Below are positions 34,102 to 44,076 of a stretch of 64,000 bases of DNA, piece after piece (position 1 is the first letter of the stretch; each line of letters opens with the position of its first letter). A model generated the notes under the pieces. That model searched no databases. It was given only the letters and a program-made list of their open reading frames with translations, and was not told the DNA's origin. The position numbers and the translations under genes are program-made. Location of the stretch: contig NZ_MDGQ01000003.1 in the NCBI RefSeq assembly GCF_001747105.1, positions 248,001-312,000 on the forward strand, written 5' to 3'. This DNA is from Roseivirga misakiensis (lineage in GTDB: Bacteria; Bacteroidota; Bacteroidia; Cytophagales; Cyclobacteriaceae).

Positions 34102-36831
34102 TTGAGATTTTTTACACTTTTACTCGCCTTCATTTTAACGTCACTAGCGTTTCAAGCTAATGGTCAAAAATATTCGGTATCGGGCGATGTAATAGATAGT
34201 ACATATAATGAGCCTCTTTTCTTAGCCAACGTGGCACTAAGAAACCTAAAGGACTCCTTATTAGATGCGACTGTAACAGATGAAAAAGGACACTTTCTTT
34301 TAGAAAATGTTCCCAATGGAGAGTATAAGTTAAATGTGTCCTTTGTTGGATTTAAGCTTTACCAACAACGGATTTCGATTAAGAACGGCCCACTCGCTTT
34401 AGGTAAGATTCTGCTCGCCGAAGACCCCACAAACTTAGATTCCGTGTCTGTAGTAGCTGAAGCGGAGGCCGTAGTACTAAAACAAGATACTGTAGAGTTC
34501 AACTCCTCCGCGTTTAAAACCACCGATGAAGCTAGTCTTGAAGATTTGATCAAGAAGCTTCCAGGTATGGAAGTGGAAGAAGGCAAAGTAAAGACCCAAG
34601 GAAAAGAAATCACCAAGATAATAGTGGATGGTAAACCGTTTTTTGAGGGCAGTCCAGAAATGGCATTAAAGAATATACCTGCCGATATGGTGAAAAAAGT
34701 CCAAATAATCGATGAGAAAAGTGAAGACACCCAGTTTACCGGCCATGACGATGGAGTGAGAACAAAAACCATAAATGTGGTGACCAAACCAGAAAAGAAA
34801 AAAGGTTATTTTGGACGTAGTGGTCTTACCTACAGTCACCCAGATCGATACAATCTAAACGGTAACATTAATTTCCTGAAAGGCAATAACCGATTTTCGG
34901 TAAGTGGAGGTTATAACAACTTAGGCGGTGGTGCGGGTGGTGCACAAGAGGTAATTATAAGGTCCAACGGGTTGGCCATACCTCAGAATTTCGGTCAAGG
35001 TAACGGCGGTATATCTGAAAATAAGTCTCTTAGCACTTATTACTACACTGAAATAAATAAAAAACTGGAGGTTACACTCACTTATCGGCACAACGATTCT
35101 CAAACTGAATCATTCAGGGATATCTCAAGGCAATTTATTCAAGCATCGGACGAGGGCAGAATCTATAATGAGAAATCTGAAAACTCATCAAGTAGTAACA
35201 ATAATAGTGGCAGTGTGAGAGTCATTTATAAACCTTCAAAGAAGGATGAAATAAGACTTTCACAGTCACTAAGTCAGAGCACAAGTAATAATGTATCGAC
35301 TTTGAATGGAGAAACTTTACTCAATAATGAGCTACTAAACTCCACCGATAACTTCAACTTTTCTGACAATTTGAATAACAGCTGGTCGAATAGCCTTTCT
35401 TGGCGACATAGATTCAAAAAGAAAGGACGGACAATTTCAATATCAACCGCCAGTTCAGTTTCAAATCGAAGTGGTATTGATACCGTAAGATCAACCAATA
35501 TCTTCACATCAGGTGATGTGGAAAATCAAATTTTTGACCAGATCAGCGATCCAAATGGCAGGACTAGAAATCATAGAGCAACCATTTCATATACTGAACC
35601 TCTTGCAGAAAAGAGTAGTCTAAGGCTATCCTATACGGGATCAAGGAATGTCAGTGAACAACAAAGATTACTGTTAGACTTTAATGAATCGGATCAAGAC
35701 TATACCGATCTAGACCCTCAGCGATCAAGCGATTACGAATTGATCAATACCTCGCACCGAATCAATTCAGGGTTAAGCTTTAAAATCAAAGAAATTAGTG
35801 TCTCTGCCAATGCGAATTACCAAAGTCAGATAATTCAAAATGATCAGGTTTATCCAAACAATGTCAATACTAAGAATTCATTTAATGGCCTACTCCCAAG
35901 CATCACTTTTAGGAAAAGCACCAAAGATGGTAAACAATCAAGTTTAAGTTTCAGAAGGTCTATGAGAGCACCTTCGGCCAATCAGTTACAAGACGTGATC
36001 GATAACCGAAACCCGTTGTTTCTTAGGCAAGGCAATCCCAACCTAAATGCTAGTTTCTCCAATAGCATTTCGATAGGTCATTATGGCTACAATGAGAAAG
36101 AGAAATCCTTTGTGCAAATTTCTGCTTCTATAGGTTTTACCGAAAACTCGATTGTCAGTAGTACAATTGTCGGAAATGGAAGTAATAGCCCGGAAGGCAT
36201 TGTTTTACCAATCGGAGCCAGGTTTACAGCACCTGTCAATTTACCAGGCAGGACAAGCGCCAACGCTTATTTACAAGTTTCTAAGCCGCTTAAGGGAAAA
36301 AAACTAAAGCTAGGACTTGGAGGTTCGTTAGGTTATAGCAAAAACCCTCAAATACTTAATGGAGTTAGTCAGTTCGCTAAATCTATGAATTATGGAGTTT
36401 CTGTAAGCCTTACCAGTAACTTTAATGATAAACTTGATATGTCACTGCGCATAGCTCCGAACTACTCGATTGTAAGGAACTCGAATAGAGAACAAAATGA
36501 CCGAAGCTTTTTCAACTTATCGAACAGATTTAGGGCAACATGGAAATTTATTGAGGGTTTTTCGGCTACTACATCAGTCTCCAATATAGTGCAGGGATCA
36601 GTAGAAGGCATTTCGGGAACAAGTCAATGGTTATGGAATTTCTCAATCAGCAAAAAAATGCTTGACAAGAAGCTCGATTTAAGAGTTTCTGCGACAGATA
36701 TCTTGAGACAAAATGCTCTGATTAACCGAAATATTACTTCTGAATATATTCAGAATTCTGAAACCAACGTACTAGTCCAGATTGTCAGATTCAGTCTATC
36801 TTATAAGTTCACTAAAATGGGTGGCAAATAA
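34102..36831 (+). CDS. outer-membrane beta-barrel protein, paralogue of the previous gene
   Basis: A 909-residue protein of the same architecture: signal peptide (about 1-20), carboxypeptidase-regulatory-like domain, plug (EDLIKKLPGMEVEEGKVK...KIIVDGKPFFEG region near 140-200) and barrel. The start is TTG; the signal peptide requires it and no ATG lies upstream in frame. It lacks the Gly-rich segments of its neighbour. The 118-base gap between the two holds no clear terminator, so they may be co-transcribed. Which nutrient or partner they bind is not visible. Confidence 0.84.
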   Translation: MRFFTLLLAFILTSLAFQANGQKYSVSGDVIDSTYNEPLFLANVALRNLKDSLLDATVTDEKGHFLLENVPNGEYKLNVSFVGFKLYQQRISIKNGPLALGKILLAEDPTNLDSVSVVAEAEAVVLKQDTVEFNSSAFKTTDEASLEDLIKKLPGMEVEEGKVKTQGKEITKIIVDGKPFFEGSPEMALKNIPADMVKKVQIIDEKSEDTQFTGHDDGVRTKTINVVTKPEKKKGYFGRSGLTYSHPDRYNLNGNINFLKGNNRFSVSGGYNNLGGGAGGAQEVIIRSNGLAIPQNFGQGNGGISENKSLSTYYYTEINKKLEVTLTYRHNDSQTESFRDISRQFIQASDEGRIYNEKSENSSSSNNNSGSVRVIYKPSKKDEIRLSQSLSQSTSNNVSTLNGETLLNNELLNSTDNFNFSDNLNNSWSNSLSWRHRFKKKGRTISISTASSVSNRSGIDTVRSTNIFTSGDVENQIFDQISDPNGRTRNHRATISYTEPLAEKSSLRLSYTGSRNVSEQQRLLLDFNESDQDYTDLDPQRSSDYELINTSHRINSGLSFKIKEISVSANANYQSQIIQNDQVYPNNVNTKNSFNGLLPSITFRKSTKDGKQSSLSFRRSMRAPSANQLQDVIDNRNPLFLRQGNPNLNASFSNSISIGHYGYNEKEKSFVQISASIGFTENSIVSSTIVGNGSNSPEGIVLPIGARFTAPVNLPGRTSANAYLQVSKPLKGKKLKLGLGGSLGYSKNPQILNGVSQFAKSMNYGVSVSLTSNFNDKLDMSLRIAPNYSIVRNSNREQNDRSFFNLSNRFRATWKFIEGFSATTSVSNIVQGSVEGISGTSQWLWNFSISKKMLDKKLDLRVSATDILRQNALINRNITSEYIQNSETNVLVQIVRFSLSYKFTKMGGK

Positions 36832-36996
36832 TCGGCCCTAAAACTGCTTACTTCATCCTCATTAGGCCTCCACATTTTGAAATTCTGTCATTTAGCTGTC
36901 ATTAATTTCCGAAGTGGTACTCCCGCGTGAAAAGTCTGTGACATTTCTGTGACTTCATTCTATGAGTTTTGATCCTGAAAACATTAAAACATAGAC

Positions 36997-37887
36997 ATGA
37001 GAAAATTACTCACTTTACTAATCATCCCAGCTTTCCTTTTTAGTTGTGGAGATGATGATAGCGCTCCTGAAACGGCTGCGCTCAATCTAAACATCAACGG
37101 TTTAGAAGATTTAGGTACTTCTGCACAATATGAAGGTTGGTTAATAGTCGGTGGAAACCCTGTAAGCACAGGAACATTCACCGTCGATGCCAATGGAACA
37201 CTTTCAACCACTTCATTTAATGTAAACCCAGAAGATGCAGATGCTGCGACAAAGTTTGTTTTGACTATTGAGCCTATTCCTGATCCTGACCCTGCCCCAG
37301 CTGCCGCGAAATTATTAGCAGGTGATTTTAATGGTAATACTAGTGCTACACTGTCTACAGGAACTGCCCCTGCGCTTGGTGACTTTTCCAATTCAGCTGG
37401 GACACTTTTCTTGAGAACTCCAACGGATGAAACCGCTGGCAATAATGGAAATGACATTTATGGTGTCTGGTTTGGAACACCAGGTATGCCTCCTACCCCT
37501 AACTTTACACTACCTACACTTGCGGAAGGTTGGGTATATGAAGGTTGGGTAATTGGTGACGCTGGACCAATTTCAACGGGAACATTCACTGACTTTGGTG
37601 ATAGAGATTCTGGCAACCCATTTAGCGGTACTGAAAATAACGCAGGACCTCCTGTACCAGGAGAAGACTTCTTTAATGCTGCTCCAGCTGGCGAAACTTT
37701 CCCTCTAGACATTAGAGGACGAAGAATAGTGATATCAGTAGAACCAGTTCCTGATAACTCTCCTGCTCCGTTCTTGCTTAAGCCATTATTAGTTGATTTA
37801 GCAACTGACGCTGCGGTAGCACCTGCATCACACAACTTTGGACAAAACCTTGGTTCAGTTCCAACGGGAATGGTAACGAGACAATAA
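36997..37887 (+). CDS. lipoprotein with two RskA-like domains
   Basis: A 296-residue lipoprotein: lipobox LLIIPAFLFSC with Cys at about residue 17, then an acidic DDDS spacer. Two homologous domains follow (about 30-150 and 165-285). Each carries 'YEGW(L/V)I...(V/I)STGTFT' and ends 'TIEPIPD' or 'SVEPVPD', which resembles the extracytoplasmic RskA domain of anti-sigma factors (YxxWLV...GxF...xVTxEP). Here there is no membrane helix and no sigma-binding part, so it is not an anti-sigma factor itself. The role is unknown. It is probably surface or periplasmic. Confidence 0.7.
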   Translation: MRKLLTLLIIPAFLFSCGDDDSAPETAALNLNINGLEDLGTSAQYEGWLIVGGNPVSTGTFTVDANGTLSTTSFNVNPEDADAATKFVLTIEPIPDPDPAPAAAKLLAGDFNGNTSATLSTGTAPALGDFSNSAGTLFLRTPTDETAGNNGNDIYGVWFGTPGMPPTPNFTLPTLAEGWVYEGWVIGDAGPISTGTFTDFGDRDSGNPFSGTENNAGPPVPGEDFFNAAPAGETFPLDIRGRRIVISVEPVPDNSPAPFLLKPLLVDLATDAAVAPASHNFGQNLGSVPTGMVTRQ

Positions 37888-37909
37888 AACTATTTAGTTA
37901 CTCATATAA

Positions 37910-37955
37910 AAAGGCTAATGCATATCCACTTTTACAAGTGGGCGCATTAGCCTTT
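37910..37955 (+). terminator. terminator after the RskA-like lipoprotein gene
   Basis: A compound stem: arms AAAGGCTAATGC (37910-37921) and its complement (37944-37955), with an inner CCACTT/AAGTGG stem. T-rich sequence follows. It is 23 bases after the stop. Confidence 0.82.
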
Positions 37956-37981
37956 CTTTGTTTTAACCAACGGTGTAAAAC

Positions 37982-38005
37982 AAAAAAGGCCACTAAATGG
38001 CCTTT
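37982..38005 (-). terminator. terminator of the small minus-strand gene
   Basis: AAAGGCCA and TGGCCTTT (37985-37992, 37998-38005) with a 5-base loop; on the minus strand a T run follows. It lies 28 bases after the stop of the gene at 38033-38239. Confidence 0.75.
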
Positions 38006-38032
38006 CTATAACTTCTTTAAATCGATTCTTAA

Positions 38033-38239
38033 CTAATTATTGGGGCTAGTAACTGGGTTATTCACCTTTAACACAGTAGCAGGCTCGTCTGTGATTATTT
38101 CTTGCTTATCTATTTGTGCAAGATCATTAGGAACACTTGGGGCGCCGTCATATTTAAGCACCAAACCATATGCAACCGACGCAATCGCCATTGATACAGA
38201 AAGAATATGAAGTATTCTTCTTTTGGTTGAAGTAAGCAT
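38033..38239 (-). CDS. small single-pass membrane protein
   Basis: A 68-residue protein. Basic N-terminus (MLTSTKRRIL), one hydrophobic segment (HILSVSMAIASVAYGLVL) and a hydrophilic C-terminus. It has its own terminator, which supports it as a real gene, but no family is recognised. Confidence 0.5.
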   Translation of the reverse strand: MLTSTKRRILHILSVSMAIASVAYGLVLKYDGAPSVPNDLAQIDKQEIITDEPATVLKVNNPVTSPNN

Positions 38240-38375
38240 ACTAGTGTCTTTGGTTCAATTAATAGTAGGCGCTACTTTCGAAACACCCTACTGCAAAAAT
38301 GTTAATTAAGAGAAAAGGAACAAAAAATTGTACATTATTCTAATGTTACTTTTCTGAGAATGGTTTAAAATGCAG

Positions 38376-39650
38376 TTAAACGGCTGTGAATTCCAGAATA
38401 GTAGACTCAATAATGTCACAACAACTGTGTAATTCCTCCTCCGTCATAACCAAAGGCGGCGCGAATCTGATGATATTTCCGTGAGTAGGTTTCGCTAATA
38501 ATCCATTTTCTTTCAAGGCCACACAGATATCCCATGCGGTAGAACTATCCTCAGTATCATTAATCACAATTGCGTTTAATAAACCCTTTCCTCTTACTAA
38601 AGTGACGAGTTCGGTTCTTTCTATGAATTTGTTCATTCGATCCCTGAATAACTCACCTAGTTTGCGAGCATTCTGAGTTAATTTTTCATCACGAATCACT
38701 TCTAAAGCTGCCATTGCCACAGCACCTGCTAAAGGGTTACCACCAAAAGTAGATCCATGTGTCCCAGGTGTAATAACTTCCATGATTTCATCATTGGCCA
38801 AAACTGCAGAAACCGGATAAACGCCTCCTGAAATAGCTTTACCTAAAATGAGTAGGTCTGGAGTAGCGTAAGTACTCTGCTTTTCACAATGACCAGCGCA
38901 ATCACAGTTGCCACATATAGCCAATAGTCCTCCTGTTCTACCTATTCCTGTTTGAATCTCGTCTGCCATAAACAGTACATTATGACTTTTGCATAGACTG
39001 GCGACTTCATTCAAAAAACCTTCGTCAGGCACAAAAACACCCGCTTCACCTTGAATAGGTTCAATTAATACCCCAACTATACCATCTTCTTTTAGCGCTT
39101 CCGCCAATGCTTTTGGATCGTTGTATGGAATTTTGATGAAACCACTGGTGTAAGGGCCAAAATTTTTCCTTGCATCAGGATCGCTGGAAAAAGAAATAAT
39201 AGTAGTTGTACGCCCATGAAAGTTTTGATCGAAAACGATGATTTTACCTTGGTTTTCCGCTACTCCCTTCTTTTCGTAACCCCATTTTCGGCAAATTTTA
39301 ATGGCCGTCTCAACTGCTTCAGCGCCGGTATTCATTGGTAGTACCTTATCAAAGCCGAAATATTCTGTTACATACTTTTCGTATGGACCGAGTACGTCAT
39401 TATAAAATGCTCTAGATGTTAGCGTTAATTTATCGGCTTGCTCTTTTAAAGCTCCTACTATTCTTGGATGGCAATGCCCTTGATTTACAGCACTATAGGA
39501 TGACAGGAAGTCGAAATACTTCTTTCCTTCAACATCCCAAACATATACCCCTTCGCCCTTGGCCAAGACAACCGGAAGTGGGTGATAGTTATGAGCTCCG
39601 TATTTATTTTCAAGTGTGATTGCGTCATTACTAGTTTGCACTAATTCCAT
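38376..39650 (-). CDS. rocD: ornithine--oxo-acid aminotransferase with cysteine-rich insertion
   Basis: A 424-residue class III PLP aminotransferase that converts ornithine to glutamate semialdehyde. It shows the family layout: [60 protein letters not shown] and the PLP lysine in LGKAISGG (Lys271). Between the ADEIQ-GIGRTG segment and the lysine is a short insertion with Cys246, Cys249, Cys251 and Cys255 ([10 protein letters not shown]), which could bind a metal or form disulfides. Other ornithine aminotransferases lack it. The gene is divergent from the DUF5522 operon. Confidence 0.92.
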   Translation of the reverse strand: MELVQTSNDAITLENKYGAHNYHPLPVVLAKGEGVYVWDVEGKKYFDFLSSYSAVNQGHCHPRIVGALKEQADKLTLTSRAFYNDVLGPYEKYVTEYFGFDKVLPMNTGAEAVETAIKICRKWGYEKKGVAENQGKIIVFDQNFHGRTTTIISFSSDPDARKNFGPYTSGFIKIPYNDPKALAEALKEDGIVGVLIEPIQGEAGVFVPDEGFLNEVASLCKSHNVLFMADEIQTGIGRTGGLLAICGNCDCAGHCEKQSTYATPDLLILGKAISGGVYPVSAVLANDEIMEVITPGTHGSTFGGNPLAGAVAMAALEVIRDEKLTQNARKLGELFRDRMNKFIERTELVTLVRGKGLLNAIVINDTEDSSTAWDICVALKENGLLAKPTHGNIIRFAPPLVMTEEELHSCCDIIESTILEFTAV

Positions 39651-39730
39651 GATAGTTTACTTTATTTGCTTTTGATCTGAACAATTTCCCTGTACCAAAG
39701 GTATCAAATCTATCTACGGGAGAAAAGAAG

Positions 39731-39889
39731 ATGAAAGATTCAAAGCAGAAGGAATTCGTTGCCAGTAAAACAGAAGATTACTACATTGGAAAAGATGGTA
39801 AGCTTGTGTTTACAGCACACTATCTGCAAAAACGCGGTTATTGTTGCCAAAACGGTTGCCGTCATTGCCCATATGGATATAAAAAATGA
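39731..39889 (+). CDS. DUF5522 cysteine-rich small protein
   Basis: A 52-residue protein. The pattern 'GKLVFTAHYLQKRGYCCQNGC' followed by RHCPYGY is the signature of DUF5522, whose Cys residues (CC-x3-C-x2-C) may bind a metal. The function is unknown. Its stop overlaps the start of the next gene (ATGA at 39886-39889), so the two are translationally coupled. Confidence 0.85.
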   Translation: MKDSKQKEFVASKTEDYYIGKDGKLVFTAHYLQKRGYCCQNGCRHCPYGYKK

Positions 39890-40425
39890 CAACAGACTTT
39901 CAGAATCTCTCAATCCAACCATCCGAATTACCCCAAGTAAAGTCAGCCGAATTCAACCAAATTGAGAAAGGGTACCTTACGGTTACTTTACTATCAAGTG
40001 CCATATTTTTCTTGATTTTGATGATTGCCGCTTTTTGCATCATTTTTTTTAGCGACGAAATAGAAGGAACTACAAGCCAATATGGTATCTCGCTGGGCTC
40101 GATCTTATTCCTATGGTTATTGAATATTTTGATCAGCGTCAAAGCATTTCCAAAAAAGCAGTATGCCCTCAGGGAGCGAGACATATTATATACAAAAGGG
40201 TTATTGTGGCACGTTCGAACGAGTGTCCCCTTTAATAGAATTCAGCATGCCGAACTTAAGCAAGGACCTATAGAACGTATTTTTAAATTGCATAGCCTTA
40301 AAATATTTACCGCAGGCGGACAGAGTAGCGATTTAGTTATACCTGGCTTACCAGAAAACACCGCAACAAGACTTAAAGACTTTATTCTCGGCAAAACGGC
40401 ACTAGATGGAAGCGACGCTGAGTAA
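39886..40425 (+). CDS. bPH2 domain membrane protein (YdbS-like)
   Basis: A 179-residue protein with two membrane helices (about 33-58 and 68-88) followed by a bacterial pleckstrin-homology-2 (bPH2, formerly DUF304) domain, recognised by the GLLWHVRTSVPFNRIQHAELKQGPIER layout and the closing LPENTATRLKDFIL. It pairs with the next gene like the YdbS/YdbT pair of Bacillus, proposed to protect the envelope against peptide toxins. The function here is inferred. Confidence 0.85.
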   Translation: MTTDFQNLSIQPSELPQVKSAEFNQIEKGYLTVTLLSSAIFFLILMIAAFCIIFFSDEIEGTTSQYGISLGSILFLWLLNILISVKAFPKKQYALRERDILYTKGLLWHVRTSVPFNRIQHAELKQGPIERIFKLHSLKIFTAGGQSSDLVIPGLPENTATRLKDFILGKTALDGSDAE

Positions 40426-41917
40426 ATTCTCGATTCCGCAACGTCAATCTAGGGTTGCGATCGGCATAATTCTGATCAAGTTTATCAGAATAACGGTTAA
40501 GTCATTTTGGCCGATCTTATTGAGTTTTTTTCTCGGGGGTAGAAATAGTGACTCATTTGGGCAAATTATAGGTTACATCGCATTAGGCTTTGCAGCGTTC
40601 AACTTGATTGGTTCTATCCTGACCTATTTCCGTTTCTACTTTTACTTGGAAGAAGGTGCTATCATTATAGATAAAGGAATTCTTAAGCGGACAAAAACCA
40701 ATATCCCTTTCGAACGAATCCAAACAATCAACTTTAAGCAAAACATTTTACACCAAATATTTGGTGTGGTAAGCCTAGAGATTGATACTGCCGGCGCCAA
40801 AAAATCCGAGCTCACCATAGATGCCCTAAATAAAGAGGATGCTGAGGAACTTAGAAATTATATTCTCACTGAAAAAGCACAAATAACAACAGAGGAGTCT
40901 ACGCCTGAAGAAATTGAGAAGGCTGTTTTGGATGAAAAAGAAGAGGAAGTACTACACCTTTCTGTACCCGATCTATTTAAAGTAGGCGTGAGTCAGAATC
41001 ACCTCAGATCAATGGCACTTTTGTTTGCTTTTGTTTTTTCAATCCTAAACGAACTAAACCAAAACATTCCAGAGTTGGTAGAAGATGAGTTATCTACCTA
41101 TAATGATGAGGTTTTTAATACCGGCTGGATTGTTTTCTTGATCACCTCCATTATAGTCATTATTCTTTCCTTCATTTATTCCTTGGTAACCACACTTTTG
41201 ACAAATTACGATTTAAGACTATCACTTAGAAAAGGTGGTTTAAAACTTGTCAAAGGTCTTCTAAACAGAGAAGAAATCTCCGTTAATAAAAAGAAAGTGC
41301 AGATCGTTTCATGGTCCGATAACCCAATTCGGATGTTATTTAAAATGTTCACGCTTCAAATTGAACAAGCAAGTAGTGCCGATGTAGATCAGCTGAAATC
41401 TAAGATTCGAGTGCCTGGGAGTTATCAGCAGCAAGTAGATGCTGTGATTAAAACTGTATTCCCAGAAGAATATTACCGTGAAGAAACAAAGCATAGTGTC
41501 AATAAGCTCTTGAAGTACCGTATATTCTTTTTTCTAGGTGCATTACCTGCATTGGCTGCTGGCGGCAGTACATTCTTCTTTTTAGAATGGGAGTCACTTT
41601 ACTTTTTAATTTGGGCAGTAATAGTCTGGTTAATTACCAGTTTATACTATAGAAAAAGGTCCTTTGAGATTAATGACGAGCTATTAAAGAATAACAGAGG
41701 CACCTTCGGCCACCACTACGAAATCACACAGCTTTATAAGGTACAATCTGTTGAAGTGAAGCAAAGTTGGTATCAAAGAAGAAAACAATTGGCTAACATA
41801 GTCCTTTACACGGCAGCTGGTTCCGTAAAGATTCCTTTTATCAGATTGGATCAGGCAGAAGCCTTGGAAAATTTCATCTTATATAGGGTGGAATCCGATC
41901 GCAGAGAATGGATGTAG
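40406..41917 (+). CDS. bPH2-repeat membrane protein (YdbT-like)
   Basis: A 503-residue protein with several bPH2 domains separated by membrane helix pairs: [30 protein letters not shown] (about 90-120), a second near 285-330 ([20 protein letters not shown]) and a third near 440-490 ([18 protein letters not shown]). Helices are visible at about 20-75, 195-275 and 375-410. It overlaps the preceding YdbS-like gene by 20 bases and is probably its partner. Confidence 0.85.
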   Translation: MEATLSKFSIPQRQSRVAIGIILIKFIRITVKSFWPILLSFFLGGRNSDSFGQIIGYIALGFAAFNLIGSILTYFRFYFYLEEGAIIIDKGILKRTKTNIPFERIQTINFKQNILHQIFGVVSLEIDTAGAKKSELTIDALNKEDAEELRNYILTEKAQITTEESTPEEIEKAVLDEKEEEVLHLSVPDLFKVGVSQNHLRSMALLFAFVFSILNELNQNIPELVEDELSTYNDEVFNTGWIVFLITSIIVIILSFIYSLVTTLLTNYDLRLSLRKGGLKLVKGLLNREEISVNKKKVQIVSWSDNPIRMLFKMFTLQIEQASSADVDQLKSKIRVPGSYQQQVDAVIKTVFPEEYYREETKHSVNKLLKYRIFFFLGALPALAAGGSTFFFLEWESLYFLIWAVIVWLITSLYYRKRSFEINDELLKNNRGTFGHHYEITQLYKVQSVEVKQSWYQRRKQLANIVLYTAAGSVKIPFIRLDQAEALENFILYRVESDRREWM

Positions 41918-41945
41918 ATTTTTCTCAGAGAATTCTCAGGGAGAG

Positions 41946-41976
41946 TTGCTCGGTTCAGGAATTATTCAGATATTTG
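41946..41976 (+). promoter_or_regulatory. promoter of rpmB
   Basis: TTGC (41946-41949) and GATATTTG (41969-41976, one mismatch to TAnnTTTG) are 19 bp apart. They place transcription just before the ATG at 42012 and argue for that start. Confidence 0.5.
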
Positions 41977-42011
41977 CATTCCGTTTCCAAAAAGCGGTTA
42001 ATTCAGACGTT

Positions 42012-42251
42012 ATGGCAAGAGTTTGTGATATTACAGGAAAGAAAGTTCAAGTAGGAAACAATGTTTCTCACGCGAACAATAAAACAAAAAGAAAATTCTA
42101 CCCGAATCTTCAGAAAAAACGTTTTTACATCCCAGAAGAAGATAAATGGGTAACGTTGAAGGTCTCTACTTCGGCTTTAAGAACCATCAATAAAAATGGT
42201 ATCTCAGCTGTTCTAAAAAAGGCAAGACAAAACGGTAACATTTTAGTATAA
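42012..42251 (+). CDS. rpmB: 50S ribosomal protein L28
   Basis: A 79-residue protein of the large ribosomal subunit. It starts [29 protein letters not shown], which is diagnostic of bL28; the open frame extends upstream, but those 22 codons are not part of the protein. The lone Cys5 has no zinc partner, so it is the zinc-free type. In many Bacteroidota rpmB directly precedes rpmG; here an exported peptidase gene separates them. Confidence 0.95.
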   Translation: MARVCDITGKKVQVGNNVSHANNKTKRKFYPNLQKKRFYIPEEDKWVTLKVSTSALRTINKNGISAVLKKARQNGNILV

Positions 42252-42279
42252 TAGCGTTTCCATACGTTATTATGCTGCT

Positions 42280-43755
42280 ATGAAAGAATTGAATAAAAGA
42301 TTTACAATCCTGATGGTAATCCTACTGTCGGGATTTTTTATGGCCAATGGCCAAGAGACTCCTGCCGACATTTTATCTTCAGACTTCCACAAAGGGAGAA
42401 GGGACGCAGTTCGTAAAAAGCTCCCTAACAATAGTGTCGCTGTCTTTTTCGCAAACCCTGTCAGAAATAGGGCTAACGATGTAGATTACATCTACCATCA
42501 GGACCCTGATTTATTTTACCTAACTGGCTACAGAGAACCACATGCAGTATTGCTTGTGTTTAAGGATGATCAAACCAATGAAAACGGTGATCAATACAAC
42601 GAGATCTTCTTTGTTCAGGAGAAAAATGCTCGTGCCGAAATGTGGACTGGAAGACGACTCGGTGATGAGGGTGTGAAAAACAAACTCGCCATCCAAAATA
42701 CATTCAACGGTAGAGAATTTGCAAAGTACCAGATAGATTTTGAGAAGTTTGATAAGGTTCTTTTTTACGATTTCAAAAATGATGTAAGAGATAACCCGTT
42801 AGATTCGTCTGATCTATTTAGCCTAATTAGTCAATTCAAAACTAAAGCGGGCTATCAAACCGATGCCTCAAGCTTGGGTGCCGAACCTCAAAAAAACAAT
42901 CTTGATGTAAGAGGGCTCAACCAAATAATGAGTGAACTCAGAGGCATCAAAACACCGGAAGAGTTAGACCTCATTAGAAAAGCTGTATTTATTTCTACCG
43001 TTGGCCAAGTTGAAGTAATGAAGGCCATGAAGCCAGGGCTTTCAGAGACTGAAATTCAAGGTATTCACGAATTTGTATTCAAAAAATATGGTTCTGAATA
43101 TGAAGGTTACCCTTCTATAGTCGGAGCTGGGAACAACGGATGTATTCTACACTATATTGAAAACCACAAGCCTGAAATTGAAAGCGATGAGATGATTTTA
43201 ATGGATTTAGGGGCAGAATACCACGGATATACTGCGGACGTGACTAGAACCATTCCGATTGACGGTAAATTCTCACCTGAAGAAAAAGCCATTTATGATC
43301 TAGTATATAAGGCCCAAGAAGAAGCCATTCAAATGGCAAAACCGGGTGTTACTTTTGGACAACTTGGAAAACTAGCCAAAGACATCATTAATCAAGGGCT
43401 GGTGGACTTAGGTATTATTGAAAGACCTGATAGCCGACACCTTTATTACCCACATGGGCTTTCACACCATATTGGACTCGATGTTCATGATAAAGGAACG
43501 TATTCGGACCTTCAGGAAAATATGGTCATTACGGTTGAACCAGGAATCTATATTCCAGAAGGCTCCAACTGTGACAAAAAATGGTGGGGAATTGCCGTAA
43601 GAATTGAAGATGATATTTTAATCACTAAAGATGGATTCGAACTATTATCGTCTTTCGCTCCAAGAACTACAGAAGAAATTGAAGCAATGATGGCTCAGCC
43701 GAGCCCTTTAGAGCAATTTCAATTACCTGCGTTAGAGGGTAAGAAGAGAAAGTAG
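42280..43755 (+). CDS. exported aminopeptidase P family protein
   Basis: A 491-residue M24B peptidase with a signal peptide (LNKRFTILMVILLSGFFMANG). The N-terminal domain (about 28-225) is followed by the pita-bread catalytic domain with metal ligands in MDLGAEYHGYTADVTR, HGLSHHIGLDVHD, TVEPGIYIP and VRIEDDILIT. It cleaves Xaa-Pro peptides in the periplasm or outside. It is the exported paralogue of the gene at 17386-18675. It lies between rpmB and rpmG. Confidence 0.92.
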   Translation: MKELNKRFTILMVILLSGFFMANGQETPADILSSDFHKGRRDAVRKKLPNNSVAVFFANPVRNRANDVDYIYHQDPDLFYLTGYREPHAVLLVFKDDQTNENGDQYNEIFFVQEKNARAEMWTGRRLGDEGVKNKLAIQNTFNGREFAKYQIDFEKFDKVLFYDFKNDVRDNPLDSSDLFSLISQFKTKAGYQTDASSLGAEPQKNNLDVRGLNQIMSELRGIKTPEELDLIRKAVFISTVGQVEVMKAMKPGLSETEIQGIHEFVFKKYGSEYEGYPSIVGAGNNGCILHYIENHKPEIESDEMILMDLGAEYHGYTADVTRTIPIDGKFSPEEKAIYDLVYKAQEEAIQMAKPGVTFGQLGKLAKDIINQGLVDLGIIERPDSRHLYYPHGLSHHIGLDVHDKGTYSDLQENMVITVEPGIYIPEGSNCDKKWWGIAVRIEDDILITKDGFELLSSFAPRTTEEIEAMMAQPSPLEQFQLPALEGKKRK

Positions 43756-43830
43756 TGGAGTTTATTTATCGTAAACTGAGTATCACTTGCTTTATACTTG
43801 AGAATAAGTGAATTAATTTTATTCTGTCAG

Positions 43831-43861
43831 TTTCAAATTCTAAACAAGGTTCGTATATTTG
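43831..43861 (+). promoter_or_regulatory. promoter of rpmG
   Basis: TTTC (43831-43834) and TATATTTG (43854-43861) with a 19-bp spacer match the Bacteroidota consensus and lie 27 bases before the rpmG start. Confidence 0.6.
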
Positions 43862-43888
43862 CAGTCCGAATTTTAGAAGTAGAGAAAA

Positions 43889-44074
43889 ATGGCTAAAAGT
43901 AAAGGCAATAGAGTTCAGGTAATCATGGAGTGCACAGAGCACAAAGAAAGCGGCATGCCTGGAACATCTCGTTACATTACCACTAAGAATAGAAAGAATA
44001 CGACTGAAAGGTTGGAATTGAAAAAATACAACCCGATTCTTAAGAAATATACAGTTCACAAAGAAATTAAATAA
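43889..44074 (+). CDS. rpmG: 50S ribosomal protein L33
   Basis: A 61-residue basic protein of the large subunit. It shows the bL33 pattern [18 protein letters not shown]...[19 protein letters not shown]. It has only one Cys, so it is the zinc-free form. The next gene, DUF4295, starts 2 bases after its stop. Confidence 0.95.
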   Translation: MAKSKGNRVQVIMECTEHKESGMPGTSRYITTKNRKNTTERLELKKYNPILKKYTVHKEIK

Positions 44075-44076
44075 TC

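Noticed and set aside
36984-37835. Two minus-strand frames opposite the RskA-like lipoprotein gene
   Set aside because: Shadows of a Gly/Ala/Pro-rich coding gene on the plus strand, which has lipobox and terminator.
41946-42011. Upstream extension of the L28 frame
   Set aside because: The L28 family begins at MARVCDIT; a promoter lies inside the extension.
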